Shown in pieces: positions 9,001 through 16,871 of a stretch of 64,000 nucleotides of DNA (within the stretch, counting starts at the first letter, position 1; every line of letters starts with the position of its first letter). This DNA is from Anabaena azotica FACHB-119 (GTDB lineage: Bacteria; Cyanobacteriota; Cyanobacteriia; Cyanobacteriales; Nostocaceae): assembly GCF_014697625.1 (NCBI RefSeq), contig NZ_JACJSG010000009.1:1-64000 (forward strand), in the 5' to 3' direction. A program made the translations under genes and the position numbers. A model generated the notes under the pieces. The model was not told where the DNA came from, did not search any database, and saw only the letters and a list, made by a program, of their open reading frames with translations.

Positions 9001-10722
9001 GCTGCTGAGTTGGCGATGAGTCGGACGTTAAGGTTGCAAAGTATTACAGCCGCCCTCTCAGAAGCCTTAACTCCCCAGGAAGTGGCTGATGTGGTGGTAA
9101 ATCAAGGGCTGGCGGCTTTGGGCGCGTCGGCTGGTTCAGTGGTTTTACTGACTGAAGGTGGTAACATCCTGAAAATCATCAAAGCAATTGGTTATCCAGA
9201 ATCTGTGAAAGATGCTTGGGAAACTTTCCCCGTGACGACGGCTGTACCTATTGCCGAAACAGCTAAGACAGGCGAGGCGATGTTTATCCCCAATGTGGAA
9301 ATATTTGCTGCTAAATATCCGCAAATTGCCGATGTTCCCTCGCAAACAGGCAATTGTGCCTTCGCTTGTATTCCCCTGATTGTAGAACAGCAGACAATTG
9401 GGGTGATGGGATTAAGCTTTGCTACACCCCAAAAATTTCCCGAAGAAGAGCAGAAGTTTATGTTGACATTGGGGCAACAATGCGCTCAAGCGATCGCCCG
9501 CGCTCAACTATACGAAGCTGAAAAAAATGCCCGCGCCCTATCCGAGTCCACCAACCGCATTAAAGATGAATTTCTGGCTGTTCTCTCCCACGAATTGCGA
9601 ACTCCCCTCAACCCCATCATGGGTTGGGCGAAGTTACTCCGCACCCGCAAATATAAAGAGGAGACTATCCAGCAGGCTTTGGAAACAATTGAACGTAACG
9701 CCAAGTTACAAACCCAACTCATCGATGACTTGCTTGATGTTTCCCGCATTTTACGTGGTAAACTCAGTTTGAATATTAGTGTGGTGGATTTGAGAACGAC
9801 AGTTAAGGCTGGGTTAGAAACAGTGCGTTTAGCCGCCGAAGCTAAATCTATAGAAGTACATACAAAATTGGGTGATGAACCTGTACCAGTGATGGGTGAT
9901 GGCGATCGCTTGCAACAGGTAATCTGGAATTTAGTCTCCAATGCTGTCAAATTCACCCCCCCAGAAGGACGGGTAGAAGTGCGTTTGGAACAGGTGGGAC
10001 GAGATGCCCAAATTCAGGTAAAAGACAATGGTAAGGGCATTACCCCAGAATTTTTACCCCATGTCTTCGAATACTTCCGCCAAGCAGATGGCAAGACAAC
10101 TAGAGTCTTTGGTGGTTTGGGGTTAGGATTGGCAATTGTGCGCCATCTGGTAGAACTACATGGTGGTACAGTCCAAGCCGCGAGTGAGGGAGAAGACAAG
10201 GGCGCGACTTTTACTGTCAGGCTACCATTACATAAAAGTGCTGATTACTCAGTAGTGGATACTGAGTCTGTTGTGGAGGAATTAGAGCATCAGGAAACGC
10301 TGTTAGCTAGTGTGCAGATTCTTTTAGTTGATGATCAGGCAGATGTGCGGGAGTTTTTCAGCTTTGCACTAGAACAATGCGGCGCAACTGTAACCACCGC
10401 AGCATCAGCAATGGAGGCCTTAGAAGCCTTAGCTAGATCCAAGCCAGATGTGCTGTTGAGTGACATTGGTATGCCGCAAATCGACGGCTATATGCTGCTG
10501 CGACAAATTAGAAAATGGTCGCCAGAACAAGGGGGAAATATTCCGGCGATCGCCCTAACAGCTTATGCTGGAGAAATCGACCAAAACCAAGCCCTCGCCG
10601 CCGGCTTTCACAAGCATATCCCCAAACCAGCCGATCCGGTGAAACTAGCCCAGGCGATCGCGCAATTGTTAGGAAAGGGGACTGGGGACTGGGGACTGGG
10701 GACTGGGAAAGGCAAAGAGTAA
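6007..10722 (+). CDS. Large hybrid sensor histidine kinase (DUF4118, multiple PAS and GAF, HisKA, HATPase, receiver)
   Basis: Numbered from the ATG at 6007, the 1571-residue protein begins with a KdpD-like DUF4118 membrane domain of about four segments (5-110). Then come PAS (about 125-240), PAS (260-380), GAF (390-555), PAS (570-685), PAS (695-810), GAF (830-985) and GAF (1005-1165). HisKA follows with phospho-acceptor H1195 in LSHELRTPLNP, then HATPase (about 1295-1405, with NAVKF and GLGLGLAIV). A C-terminal receiver has D1486 in LLSDIGMPQ. A TTG at 5989 would add six residues; neither start has a clear ribosome-binding site. The last residues (GTGDWGLGTG) are encoded by STRR repeats. No response regulator is adjacent, so the output partner and signal are unknown. 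Confidence 0.92.
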   Translation: MPYFSNPALLRFGIVIFTVAFACALMLLLDPWLKMTTTPFLLFFSAVMISAWYGGLRSGILATFLSVILSDYFFLHPQFDLSFDITNIAEMGLFAIQGLFFSVICKTWKKTNGRDEVNLQKLKTSEERFRLALKNSDIVVFQQDRDLRYQWIYNPQGVDSAEEIIGKYDYEIVPASVAEKLTAIKQRVLESDVSAHEEVSVILKGEVFYYDLIAEPFKVNGQIEGVICAAVDITKRKLSEIENTKLQRKLQKAIQQKDEYLALLNAWLASSPVALAFLDTELRYVYTNEALAAVNGVPQNEHTGRTLREVLPEWADTLEPFFQQVMETKQPLLNQEISGETYPSGVYRCSIVNYYPVCLPDGQLLGVGVTGLDITERKRAEVALRYLAQTSSTLSSSLDYEQTLEQIAQISVPQLADWCSIEIVNEDGSIRRLPIAYVDNQKVEWARILQQYVPEPEGGCLIAKVLQTGEPMLMAEIPDSLLVETTQNQEHLEALRQIGIKSAMILPLIAHERVLGCITFVTAESGRSYNQADLALAQDIAYRAALAVENAQLYRDMQHALNHYAQSLSLLDALLAAAPVAVCFLDRDLRYIRINQVLADINGLSIEEHLGRKFREVIPKMAAELEAQFQRVLDTGEPMLNVEISGETLGTPRNYGYWLGNYYPVRNSIGETVGIGIILADVTATKEAEIALRESEERFRAMFDQAAVGITLVTLDGQFLQVNPALCDITDYSALELSQMNFQDITHPDDLAADWDYAKKVLAREINGYSLEKRYIRKDGTIVWVNLTASAVWDEQGQAKYALGIIEDISDRKQAEAAQKFLVEASTILAASLDYEVTLNNVARLAVPAIADWCVVDILQTDRSIKRVAIASVDPVKMEIVEEIRYNYPPRTNGQHPFRDQLIRGESAFYPQVPDSLLQEMAEDERHLQLLHSLEMRSLMVIPLYSRLQIFGVISFVTANSGRQLNPTDLALAEDIARRAATAIDNARLYQEAQQAKQAAELAMSRTLRLQSITAALSEALTPQEVADVVVNQGLAALGASAGSVVLLTEGGNILKIIKAIGYPESVKDAWETFPVTTAVPIAETAKTGEAMFIPNVEIFAAKYPQIADVPSQTGNCAFACIPLIVEQQTIGVMGLSFATPQKFPEEEQKFMLTLGQQCAQAIARAQLYEAEKNARALSESTNRIKDEFLAVLSHELRTPLNPIMGWAKLLRTRKYKEETIQQALETIERNAKLQTQLIDDLLDVSRILRGKLSLNISVVDLRTTVKAGLETVRLAAEAKSIEVHTKLGDEPVPVMGDGDRLQQVIWNLVSNAVKFTPPEGRVEVRLEQVGRDAQIQVKDNGKGITPEFLPHVFEYFRQADGKTTRVFGGLGLGLAIVRHLVELHGGTVQAASEGEDKGATFTVRLPLHKSADYSVVDTESVVEELEHQETLLASVQILLVDDQADVREFFSFALEQCGATVTTAASAMEALEALARSKPDVLLSDIGMPQIDGYMLLRQIRKWSPEQGGNIPAIALTAYAGEIDQNQALAAGFHKHIPKPADPVKLAQAIAQLLGKGTGDWGLGTGKGKE

Positions 10723-10726
10723 ATAT

Positions 10727-10775
10727 TGTAATTTATCTGCGTTTATCTGCGTTTATCTGCGTTCGATTATTCTTA
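10727..10775. repeat. Short family A core repeat (TTTATCTGCG triplet)
   Basis: Three tandem copies of TTTATCTGCG lie between the convergent kinase and ArsR genes. They are the reverse complement of the AACGCAGATA core found in the family A elements elsewhere in this window (about 20022, 35940, 45120 and 57655). Terminal inverted repeats are not visible here, so this is a fragment. Confidence 0.65.
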
Positions 10776-10783
10776 ATGCGAAC

Positions 10784-11107
10784 TTATTCACAACAGGAAC
10801 GCCTAGAAGATAGAGACTGACAACCCTGAAACCCTGCCAAATACTGTTGTAAAAAAGCAAATTGAGGCAAATTGAGGCTGTAATAAATCCAACGTCCCTC
10901 ATGACGGGAATTAACTAACCCAGCTTCCTTCAAAGTCTTGAGGTGAAAAGATAATTTAGATTGGCTTACCCCCAAAGCTTCGCACAAATCGCAGACACAT
11001 AATTCTTGCTGACGTAACAATTCCAACACGTTAATCCGAATGGGATCGGAAAGGGCGTGAAAACCGGCAGCAATAAAATCAGGAGTGGTAGCGATGGGGG
11101 TTTGCAT
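10784..11107 (-). CDS. ArsR-family metal/metalloid-responsive repressor
   Basis: The 107-residue winged-helix protein has the ArsR layout: an ALSDPIRINVLELL opening, the metal-site helix ELCVCDLC (C37, C39, C42), a recognition helix VSQSKLSFHLKTLKEAGLV and a wing EGRWIYYSL. It also ends in an RRSCCE tail with two more cysteines. ELCVCDL is the classical arsenite/antimonite-sensing motif, so this is probably an arsenic-type sensor that leaves DNA on metalloid binding. No ars transport or reductase gene is next to it, so its target is unclear. STRR repeats fill its upstream region. Confidence 0.88.
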   Translation of the reverse strand: MQTPIATTPDFIAAGFHALSDPIRINVLELLRQQELCVCDLCEALGVSQSKLSFHLKTLKEAGLVNSRHEGRWIYYSLNLPQFAFLQQYLAGFQGCQSLSSRRSCCE

Positions 11108-11118
11108 GAATTACACTT

Positions 11119-11212
11119 CCTTCAACAGTTATCAGTTATCAGTTATCAGTTATCAGTTATCAAGTAATTTTCACTGTTCACTGTCAACTGTCAACTGTCA
11201 ACTGTTAATTCT
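11119..11212. repeat. STRR repeats between ArsR and aminotransferase genes
   Basis: CAGTTAT heptamers (about five units) are followed by CTGTCAA heptamers (about four units). They sit downstream of the aminotransferase gene and within the upstream region of the ArsR gene. Confidence 0.85.
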
Positions 11213-12424
11213 CTATTCTGATGCAGAAACGAGGGCTTCTGGACGATAACGGATGCCAGCTTGCTTGATGCGCTGTAGGGCTTCACCCAGGCGATCGCAA
11301 TCTGCAATTAAGCTTATCCGCACATAGCCCTCCCCGGCAACCCCAAAGGCATTACCAGGAGTCACCACAACGCCTGTTTGCTGCAACAAGTTGAGGGCGA
11401 AATCCGTCGAACCCATACCCACAGGACATTGTAACCACAAATACATGGTAGCTTTGGTTTTGGGAACATTCCAACCGAGTTCGCCTAGTCCTTTGATCAG
11501 GAAATCCCGACGGGTGCGATAGCGTTGCTGTACTTCGTGCAGATAAATATCTGGTAGTTGCAATGCTGTCTCGGCGGCTGTTTGCAAGGCGGCAAAAATA
11601 CCATAGTCCAAGTTGGTTTTCAATGTCCGCAAGCCTTGGATGACATGGCGATTTCCTACCACAAACCCCACACGCCAACCTGCCATATTGTAGGTTTTAG
11701 ATAAGGTGTGGAACTCCACGCCGATATCTTTCGCCCCTGGAATTTCTAGTAAGCTAGTAGGTTGATAACCATCAAAAGCTAACTCAGCATAGCATAAATC
11801 ATGCACCAAGAGGATTTCGTACTTCCGAGCAAAGGCGACGATTTCCTCAAAAAATTCGCGGGGTGCGGTAGCGCCTGTAGGGTTGCTGGGATAGTTGAAA
11901 TAGAGTATCTTCGCTTGTCTTGCAACTTCTTCTGGGATGGTGGTTAAGTCAATTAACCAATCATTTTCCGGCTTGAGAATTAAGCTGTGGACTTTACCCC
12001 CAGCAATTACCGGGCCGCGAAAATGGGCGGGGTAGGCGGGAGAAGGAACCAGCACTACATCGCCAGGGTTGATGTAGGCGATCGCCAAATGAGATAATCC
12101 TTCTTTAGAACCGAGTAGCGGTAAGGCTTCACTATCGGGATCTAACACAACTCCATAACGGCGATTGTACCAATTGGTAATGGCACGGCGGAAACTCGCT
12201 GTTCCTTCAAAGGGGGGATAACCGTGATTTTTGGTATCTTGCAAAGCCTGGATAGCCGCCTCCACCACTGGCTGCGGTGTCGCGCCATCAGGGTTTCCCA
12301 TCCCTAAATCTATTAAATCAATTCCTTGCTCCCTGGCCTTTGCTTTTAGCTCGTCAAGACGGGCAAATACATAAGGTGGTAGTTGCTTTATCCTATCTGC
12401 TGGGGTTATCCAATCAAAACTCAT
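11213..12424 (-). CDS. Class I/II PLP aminotransferase (LL-diaminopimelate/aspartate aminotransferase type)
   Basis: This 403-residue fold-type I aminotransferase has the usual landmarks: LGMGNPDGATP near the N terminus, FNYPSNPTGA (substrate/PLP), HDLCYAEL (PLP-binding Asp and Tyr) and LSKTYNMAGWRVGF with the PLP lysine. The set matches the aspartate or LL-diaminopimelate aminotransferase group, but exact substrate cannot be settled by eye. It is the downstream partner of the iron-alcohol dehydrogenase gene. Their ends overlap by four bases (ATGA), so the two are translationally coupled. Confidence 0.88.
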   Translation of the reverse strand: MSFDWITPADRIKQLPPYVFARLDELKAKAREQGIDLIDLGMGNPDGATPQPVVEAAIQALQDTKNHGYPPFEGTASFRRAITNWYNRRYGVVLDPDSEALPLLGSKEGLSHLAIAYINPGDVVLVPSPAYPAHFRGPVIAGGKVHSLILKPENDWLIDLTTIPEEVARQAKILYFNYPSNPTGATAPREFFEEIVAFARKYEILLVHDLCYAELAFDGYQPTSLLEIPGAKDIGVEFHTLSKTYNMAGWRVGFVVGNRHVIQGLRTLKTNLDYGIFAALQTAAETALQLPDIYLHEVQQRYRTRRDFLIKGLGELGWNVPKTKATMYLWLQCPVGMGSTDFALNLLQQTGVVVTPGNAFGVAGEGYVRISLIADCDRLGEALQRIKQAGIRYRPEALVSASE

Positions 12425-13611
12425 TCCTCAACCTCGTCACTTATTCCCCTGGTGGAGACACGATGAACCGAGTCTCTACTATCTGTCGGTGCAGTGGTAG
12501 AAACCATCGCCGCCATTAATTGTTCCAACGCAACTTTAAATGGTAGTCGATGAATGTCGGATTGAGGTGTTAAAGCGATTTCGGCGGCTGTCTGTAACTC
12601 GCCCAGGGTAATGTTACCCAACCCCAAATCTCCTAATTTTTGCGGCAGTCCAATCTCTGCGTAAAACTTTAATAGTTGTTGGCGTGAGGCGGCTGCTAGT
12701 TGATTGCCTTGTACCATTTCTTCCAGACGCAATTGCACTAGTATACCATAGGCGACTTTTTCGCCATGAATGCTACTATGTCCGGCAATATGGGTTAAAC
12801 CATTATGTACGGCATGGGCTGCTACTGTCCGACACTGCGCCCCACCTAGTCCACCAATAACACCCGCAAGTAATACGGTAGCATCTACAACTTCTTGCCA
12901 AACTTCACTCCCTGGCTGTTGCAAAGCTGCAACCGACTTTTGGAATAAAATATCACGCAAAACTCGCGCTTGTTGGACTGCGGCAATAATTAGAGTCTGT
13001 TCTAGATGCCCGCTACTAACCGAGGCTTCATACCATTTAGCGATCGCATCCCCAATCCCTGCCACCAGTGTATGTTGTGGTGCAGTTTTGATCAAGTCGT
13101 AGTCAAGTATTAATAAATCAGGACAACGCGATAGGGCTACATCATAAAGAAACGCCCCTTCCAGGGAATATACATTAGATAGGGCAGTCCAAGCCGCACA
13201 GGTAGCCGCCGAGGTAGGAATTGTCGTCACAGGTAGCTGCAACTGATGCGCTACTAATTTCGCTGTATCCAAGGCTTTACCGCCACCAATACCAATGATG
13301 CTATCTGCTTTATGGTCTTTGGCTGCTTTCCTTAATGCTTTTAAGCTAGCTTCTGAACAATCTGCACCATAAGAGGCTTGACAAAAATGCAGGTTATGGT
13401 TTCCTAAAATAGGATGCAGAGTTTCTTGGCTAATAGATACAGTGCTGTTACCCGTCACAATTAAAGGACGACTGCCCAATTTAGCAATTTCTGCGGCGGC
13501 TGTGTCCAATATACCAGCACCACGGATCACTTTTGCAGGGGCAATAGTGAGCGTGATCAATGAACTAGAAGTTTGTGTAGACAAGGTTTGATTCGATAAT
13601 TGATAAGGCAT
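12421..13611 (-). CDS. Iron-containing alcohol dehydrogenase family protein (glycerol-dehydrogenase-like)
   Basis: The 396-residue protein has the Fe-ADH/GldA fold. It shows an NAD(P)-binding GIGGGKALDTAK, a TIPTSAATCAAWTALSN strand and metal ligands in GIGDAIAKWYEA (Asp) and HAVHNGLTHI with HGEKVAYG (His). GldA-like enzymes oxidise glycerol or related polyols; the physiological substrate here is unknown. It is the first gene of a two-gene operon with the aminotransferase (four-base overlap). An alcohol oxidised to a carbonyl and then aminated is an appealing but unproven linkage. Confidence 0.85.
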   Translation of the reverse strand: MPYQLSNQTLSTQTSSSLITLTIAPAKVIRGAGILDTAAAEIAKLGSRPLIVTGNSTVSISQETLHPILGNHNLHFCQASYGADCSEASLKALRKAAKDHKADSIIGIGGGKALDTAKLVAHQLQLPVTTIPTSAATCAAWTALSNVYSLEGAFLYDVALSRCPDLLILDYDLIKTAPQHTLVAGIGDAIAKWYEASVSSGHLEQTLIIAAVQQARVLRDILFQKSVAALQQPGSEVWQEVVDATVLLAGVIGGLGGAQCRTVAAHAVHNGLTHIAGHSSIHGEKVAYGILVQLRLEEMVQGNQLAAASRQQLLKFYAEIGLPQKLGDLGLGNITLGELQTAAEIALTPQSDIHRLPFKVALEQLMAAMVSTTAPTDSRDSVHRVSTRGISDEVEE

Positions 13612-13655
13612 ATACTCTAGTGTGCCAAAAACCTTGATATTTCTTAATAGAATTT

Positions 13656-13712
13656 AGTTAGTCATTAGTCATTAGTCATTAGTCCATAGTCATTAGTCCA
13701 TAGTCATTAGTT
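13656..13712. repeat. STRR repeats (TCATTAG / TCCATAG heptamers)
   Basis: About seven degenerate heptamers GTCATTA or GTCCATA follow each other. They begin the 795-bp gap between the Fe-ADH and Ycf51 genes. That gap also holds the GC-rich palindrome at 13733, the hairpin at 13978 and the terminator at 14351, and no gene I can support. Confidence 0.85.
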
Positions 13713-13732
13713 GTTCTCCCCTACTCTTTTTT

Positions 13733-13860
13733 CCCCTCCAGGGAGGGGCTAGGGGTGGGTTACTCCCTGATCTCCTGGTTGGTGAATCTCGACCTTGATT
13801 ACCGCGTAGTCGTACCACTCCGTGGAAGCGGTAGCTAGCGGAGCGTCTCGCAGAGAACCA
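13733..13860. repeat. Dispersed GC-rich palindromic repeats
   Basis: CCCCTCCAGGGAGGGGCTAG, followed by GGGTGGGTT, recurs almost unchanged at about 46923-46953. Further right, CGGTAGCTAGCGGAGCGTC with CTCGCAGAGAACC is a relative of the GTTCGCGTAGCGTC repeats at 50364 and 50472. These are dispersed non-coding repeat units. Confidence 0.6.
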
Positions 13861-13977
13861 CATCTCCTTCATCTCCCCACTCCCTACTCACAAGTTATAC
13901 CAATTTGAAAAAATAATGCGACAGATACAGAGTCCCAACCCTTTGTTATGTATAGCTTGCTTCATTTTGAATTTTGC

Positions 13978-14020
13978 GGAAAGTTGCGTGCGGGGGTTCC
14001 CCCCGTTGAGCAAACTTTCC
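13978..14020. repeat. Strong GC-rich hairpin (possible mobile repeat)
   Basis: GGAAAGTTG and CAAACTTTCC form the outer arms and CGGGGG/CCCCCCG the inner stem, giving a 43-bp imperfect palindrome. No gene ends here, so a terminator role is doubtful. It resembles a dispersed hairpin repeat. Confidence 0.6.
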
Positions 14021-14350
14021 AAGACGAATGCGCGAATTTTGAATTGGTATTAGGTTTGGCTGAAATCTCATATTGCTCATTGTCCTTAAGTTCTGAACAA
14101 TCAAACTTTTGAATAAATGTATCTTTATTAACAAAGTAACACTCAGAATATCAAGCAAAAGTATTGCAATTCATAGTGACTACATGGATTGATAAGTATT
14201 ATTTCCATTTTTGGTTACTGATGAATGACATTCTGATTAAATTTAGGTAAATAACATCTTAATCTAAAAATAAGAAATATTGTATATGAAAATACAAAAA
14301 ACTTATGCACCGATAATAATCAAGGAAATTACGTTTACAGCAATGGAAAA

Positions 14351-14397
14351 CTCTGTGTCTGTGTGGTTCAAGATATTTCACCACACAGACACAGAGG
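14351..14397 (-). terminator. Rho-independent terminator of ycf51
   Basis: CTCTGTGTCTGTGTGGT and ACCACACAGACACAGAG are a perfect 17-bp inverted repeat around a 13-base loop. On the minus strand it is followed by TTTTCC, and it begins 10 bp beyond the ycf51 stop codon. Confidence 0.85.
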
Positions 14398-14406
14398 AGA
14401 TGACTA

Positions 14407-14928
14407 TTAAGCCTTTGGTTGTGGGAGTTGGGCAAATTTATCAGGATAGATATCCAGGGAAACTTGGGGGTCTTCGCGGTTAGCGAGCGATCGCTTAATT
14501 TCGCCCAGGTAAAGTGGTATTGTTAGCCCTGGTTCTGGGTGGATAAAAGTACGAGCGCGAATTGTCAGCTTGTCATCCTCGCTTCTTCCAGAACGCCCGA
14601 AAGAATAGAGGTTGCTGGAGGCTTGTAGTAAAGTCGCTTCCACTTCCTCCGGCGTAATTTTGGGAGATAAGGAAATAACTGCTTGGTTTGCCCCATTATC
14701 ATAAACTAGAGTGTACTTCACAGCCCCCGGAATCACAGTCCGACTCAAAGGGAACAATGAAAGTGCAAATAAACCAGTAGTCAGCACCAACATAAAGCCA
14801 GTTGTCCCCACTAGCCGATAGCGGAAGCCCCATTTAAACAGGAAAGCTATTATGGCCAAAGCAGCAAACACCAAAGTCGCAATACCAGACCATTGAGTAT
14901 ATTTGAGAAAATCAGCCGTTGTGAGCAT
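14407..14928 (-). CDS. ycf51: Ycf51 family protein (DUF2518)
   Basis: The 173-residue protein starts with two hydrophobic segments (about 12-35 and 40-62), separated by the KWGFRYRLVG loop. A soluble domain follows with the family-typical stretches VIPGAVKYTLVYDNG, DDKLTIRARTFIHPEPG and PLYLGEIKRSLANRE. This matches the Ycf51/DUF2518 family of cyanobacteria and some plastids, whose biochemical role is unknown. The protein is probably in the thylakoid or plasma membrane with its domain facing one aqueous side. A strong terminator follows directly, so it is monocistronic. Confidence 0.88.
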   Translation of the reverse strand: MLTTADFLKYTQWSGIATLVFAALAIIAFLFKWGFRYRLVGTTGFMLVLTTGLFALSLFPLSRTVIPGAVKYTLVYDNGANQAVISLSPKITPEEVEATLLQASSNLYSFGRSGRSEDDKLTIRARTFIHPEPGLTIPLYLGEIKRSLANREDPQVSLDIYPDKFAQLPQPKA

Positions 14929-14979
14929 ACAAAGTGGCTACTTAGGTGTTCTTAGTTAATTATCTATAGACTTATTTTA

Positions 14980-15062
14980 CCTGGATTGGGGATTGGGGAC
15001 TGGGGAGTGGGGGGAGATGGGGGGAGTGGGGGGAGATGGGGGAGATGAGGGAGATGAGGGAG
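14980..15062. repeat. STRR and GGGGAGT/GGGAGATG repeats
   Basis: G-rich degenerate repeats (GGGGACT, GGGGAGT, GGGAGATGA) fill the space upstream of ycf51, immediately left of the family D element. Confidence 0.8.
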
Positions 15063-15064
15063 AG

Positions 15065-15222
15065 TAATTAACGTGAGTTCGATGAACCTCACCCTCCCAA
15101 CCTCCCTCTCCTACGAGGAGAGGGAGGAGAAACGAAAAAATCACCCTCTTACTTCCCTCTCCTCGTAGGAGAGGGGTTGGGGGTGAGGTTAAAACAACGC
15201 TGGTCGAACTCACGTTAATTAA
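15065..15222. mobile_element. Family D MITE-like element, 158 bp palindrome
   Basis: TAATTAACGTGAGTTCGA at 15065 and its exact reverse complement at 15205-15222 are 18-bp perfect terminal inverted repeats. The inside is itself inverted: AACCTCACCCTCCCAACC near the left end faces GGGGTTGGGGGTGAGGTT near the right. Two CTCTCCTACGAGGAGAG-like hairpins lie between. There is no coding capacity. It is bordered by STRR repeats on both sides. Confidence 0.8.
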
Positions 15223-15225
15223 TAT

Positions 15226-15266
15226 CAACTGTCAACTGTCAACTGATAACTGATAACTGATAACTG
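15226..15266. repeat. STRR repeats (ACTGTCA/ACTGATA)
   Basis: Two CAACTGT units and three AACTGAT units lie between the family D element and the stop codon of the sensor kinase gene. Confidence 0.85.
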
Positions 15267-16475
15267 TCAACTGCCCAATGGTAAAGTTACTGTAAATGTA
15301 GAGCCTTTTTCTGGCTGTGACACTACCTTAATATCGCCTTGCAATAATTGAACTAAGCGATGCACTATTGCTAATCCTAAACCTGTACCATCTGAAGCTT
15401 GTACTTGCTTATCACTCACTACACGAAAATAAGGTTGGAAGATTTGCGTTTGCGCGTCTTGTGCAATTCCAATTCCTGTATCAATAACAGATATAGCCCA
15501 GTTTTTTTCAGATTTCTGCCAACACTCTAACCTGACTGTACCCGATTGAGTGTAGCGAATGGCGTTACTGAGTAAATTAGTGAGAATTTGCTGCACTCTG
15601 AGCGGATCTGTGGTAACTTGATGGGGAGCGCGATCGCAATCTATCACTAAAGCTAAATCTTTATTCCGCGCTAGTGGTTCAATAATCTCGACAACTGAGT
15701 TAATTAACTCACGTACATCTGTAACGGTGGGTTGTAATATTAAGTGACCAGCATCGTAACGGGAAATTTCCAATGTATCGTTGATTAAGCGTAGAATCAA
15801 CCTACCGCTTTTCATAACTCGCTCGATATTTTCGAGATTGGGATACGTATCCTTGTGTTCCGGTTTTTGGCGATGCTGGCGTAAAAATAAATCTGTGTAA
15901 CCAATAATAGAAGTTAAAGGTGTTTTGAGTTCATGCGCCAACTGTGACATACTATCCTTACTAGCGCGAACCAAACGAGTGAGTTCTTGGTTAGTTAAGC
16001 GTAACTGGCTTTGGAGTTGTTCTAATTCTTGTAGCCTACCGTGAGTATAGCTGTTAAAACAACGAGCGATCGCTTCATCAATGATCATATCAATCAAGCG
16101 CACAGCCCGCAACAACTCTACAGGAGTTGCTTTTAACAAATCTTCTTCCAGAAAAGAAAAAATCACCATCCGCAGTAAACGATACTCTCGTGCAATCTCT
16201 GCTGGCTCAAATCCTTGTTCCGCACGCAGCCACCCATGCTCTAAACTTGTATTAACTACCGTTTGTAAATCGCTCTTTTCTGATTCCGAAAGTACTGTTG
16301 CTAACGCTGTGAGAACTTTAGGTAAACTATTGCGTACAGCTTTAAAAGTTAACTCTTTAGTAGCTTCAATCTGTTCATCTTGATAGACTGCTTCTACCCA
16401 TTGATCAACAATGGCATCTATTTTATGAATAAGAGTTTGGCTAAAATCCATCATTTCTTTAGGGATAGTCAGCAT
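15267..16475 (-). CDS. Sensor histidine kinase with RsbRD-type N-terminal domain
   Basis: Numbered from the ATG at 16475 (402 residues), the N-terminal 150 residues are all-helical and soluble. They resemble the RsbRD N-terminal sensor domain (IDAIVDQWVEAVY, GFEPAEIAREYRLLR). A short coiled coil (145-170) leads to HisKA with H181 in SQLAHELKTPLTSIIGY. HATPase_c (about 290-400) has NLLSNAIRYT, DTGIGI and GTGLGLAIV. No membrane segments are seen, so it is a cytoplasmic kinase sensing through the RsbRD-like domain. A TTG two codons upstream is an alternative start. No partner regulator is adjacent. Confidence 0.9.
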   Translation of the reverse strand: MLTIPKEMMDFSQTLIHKIDAIVDQWVEAVYQDEQIEATKELTFKAVRNSLPKVLTALATVLSESEKSDLQTVVNTSLEHGWLRAEQGFEPAEIAREYRLLRMVIFSFLEEDLLKATPVELLRAVRLIDMIIDEAIARCFNSYTHGRLQELEQLQSQLRLTNQELTRLVRASKDSMSQLAHELKTPLTSIIGYTDLFLRQHRQKPEHKDTYPNLENIERVMKSGRLILRLINDTLEISRYDAGHLILQPTVTDVRELINSVVEIIEPLARNKDLALVIDCDRAPHQVTTDPLRVQQILTNLLSNAIRYTQSGTVRLECWQKSEKNWAISVIDTGIGIAQDAQTQIFQPYFRVVSDKQVQASDGTGLGLAIVHRLVQLLQGDIKVVSQPEKGSTFTVTLPLGS

Positions 16476-16792
16476 CTGCAACTACAGGTAGCTTAGTATT
16501 TGTTAATAGATTGTGCATCACCCTCTTGAGAGAATAAATAACGCCAATGTACTTTATTGGGCATAAACCCACAAAATTAAGGTTTTTCAGGGAGATGTTT
16601 GAGTAATCTAGCGGCAAATATTCCTTCTCCTACTCTCTGCTGATACCAGCAAATGCCTAAACCAGAGTGAATTGCTTATCGATTGTGTTAATAAACACAT
16701 CCAAGCAATTTTTATCAAGCTATAGTAATTGTAATTATTCGGTTTCTGCCGAAAAGTCTAAACTTGTTCTTGTAGTAACCATAAATGCTGCT

Positions 16793-16826
16793 ACAACGGC
16801 GCAAACCCAAAACGCCGTTGTTTTTT
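16793..16826 (+). terminator. Orphan Rho-independent terminator (possible sRNA 3' end or attenuator)
   Basis: ACAACGGCG and CGCCGTTGT form a perfect 9-bp stem with an 11-base loop, followed by six T. No plus-strand gene ends upstream, because the neighbour at 15267-16475 runs the other way. A smaller hairpin (TTCGG-TTTC-TGCCGAA) lies about 50 bp upstream. The structure could end a small RNA starting around 16660-16700, or attenuate transcription of the gene at 16872. A 70-codon frame across it is probably chance. Confidence 0.7.
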
Positions 16827-16871
16827 CATTGTATATTTATATTGTAGTAGGCGCTCTGATTACGGCTGTCA

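Noticed and set aside
14280..14483. A 67-codon plus-strand frame
   Set aside because: It crosses the ycf51 terminator hairpin and overlaps the ycf51 3' end antisense.
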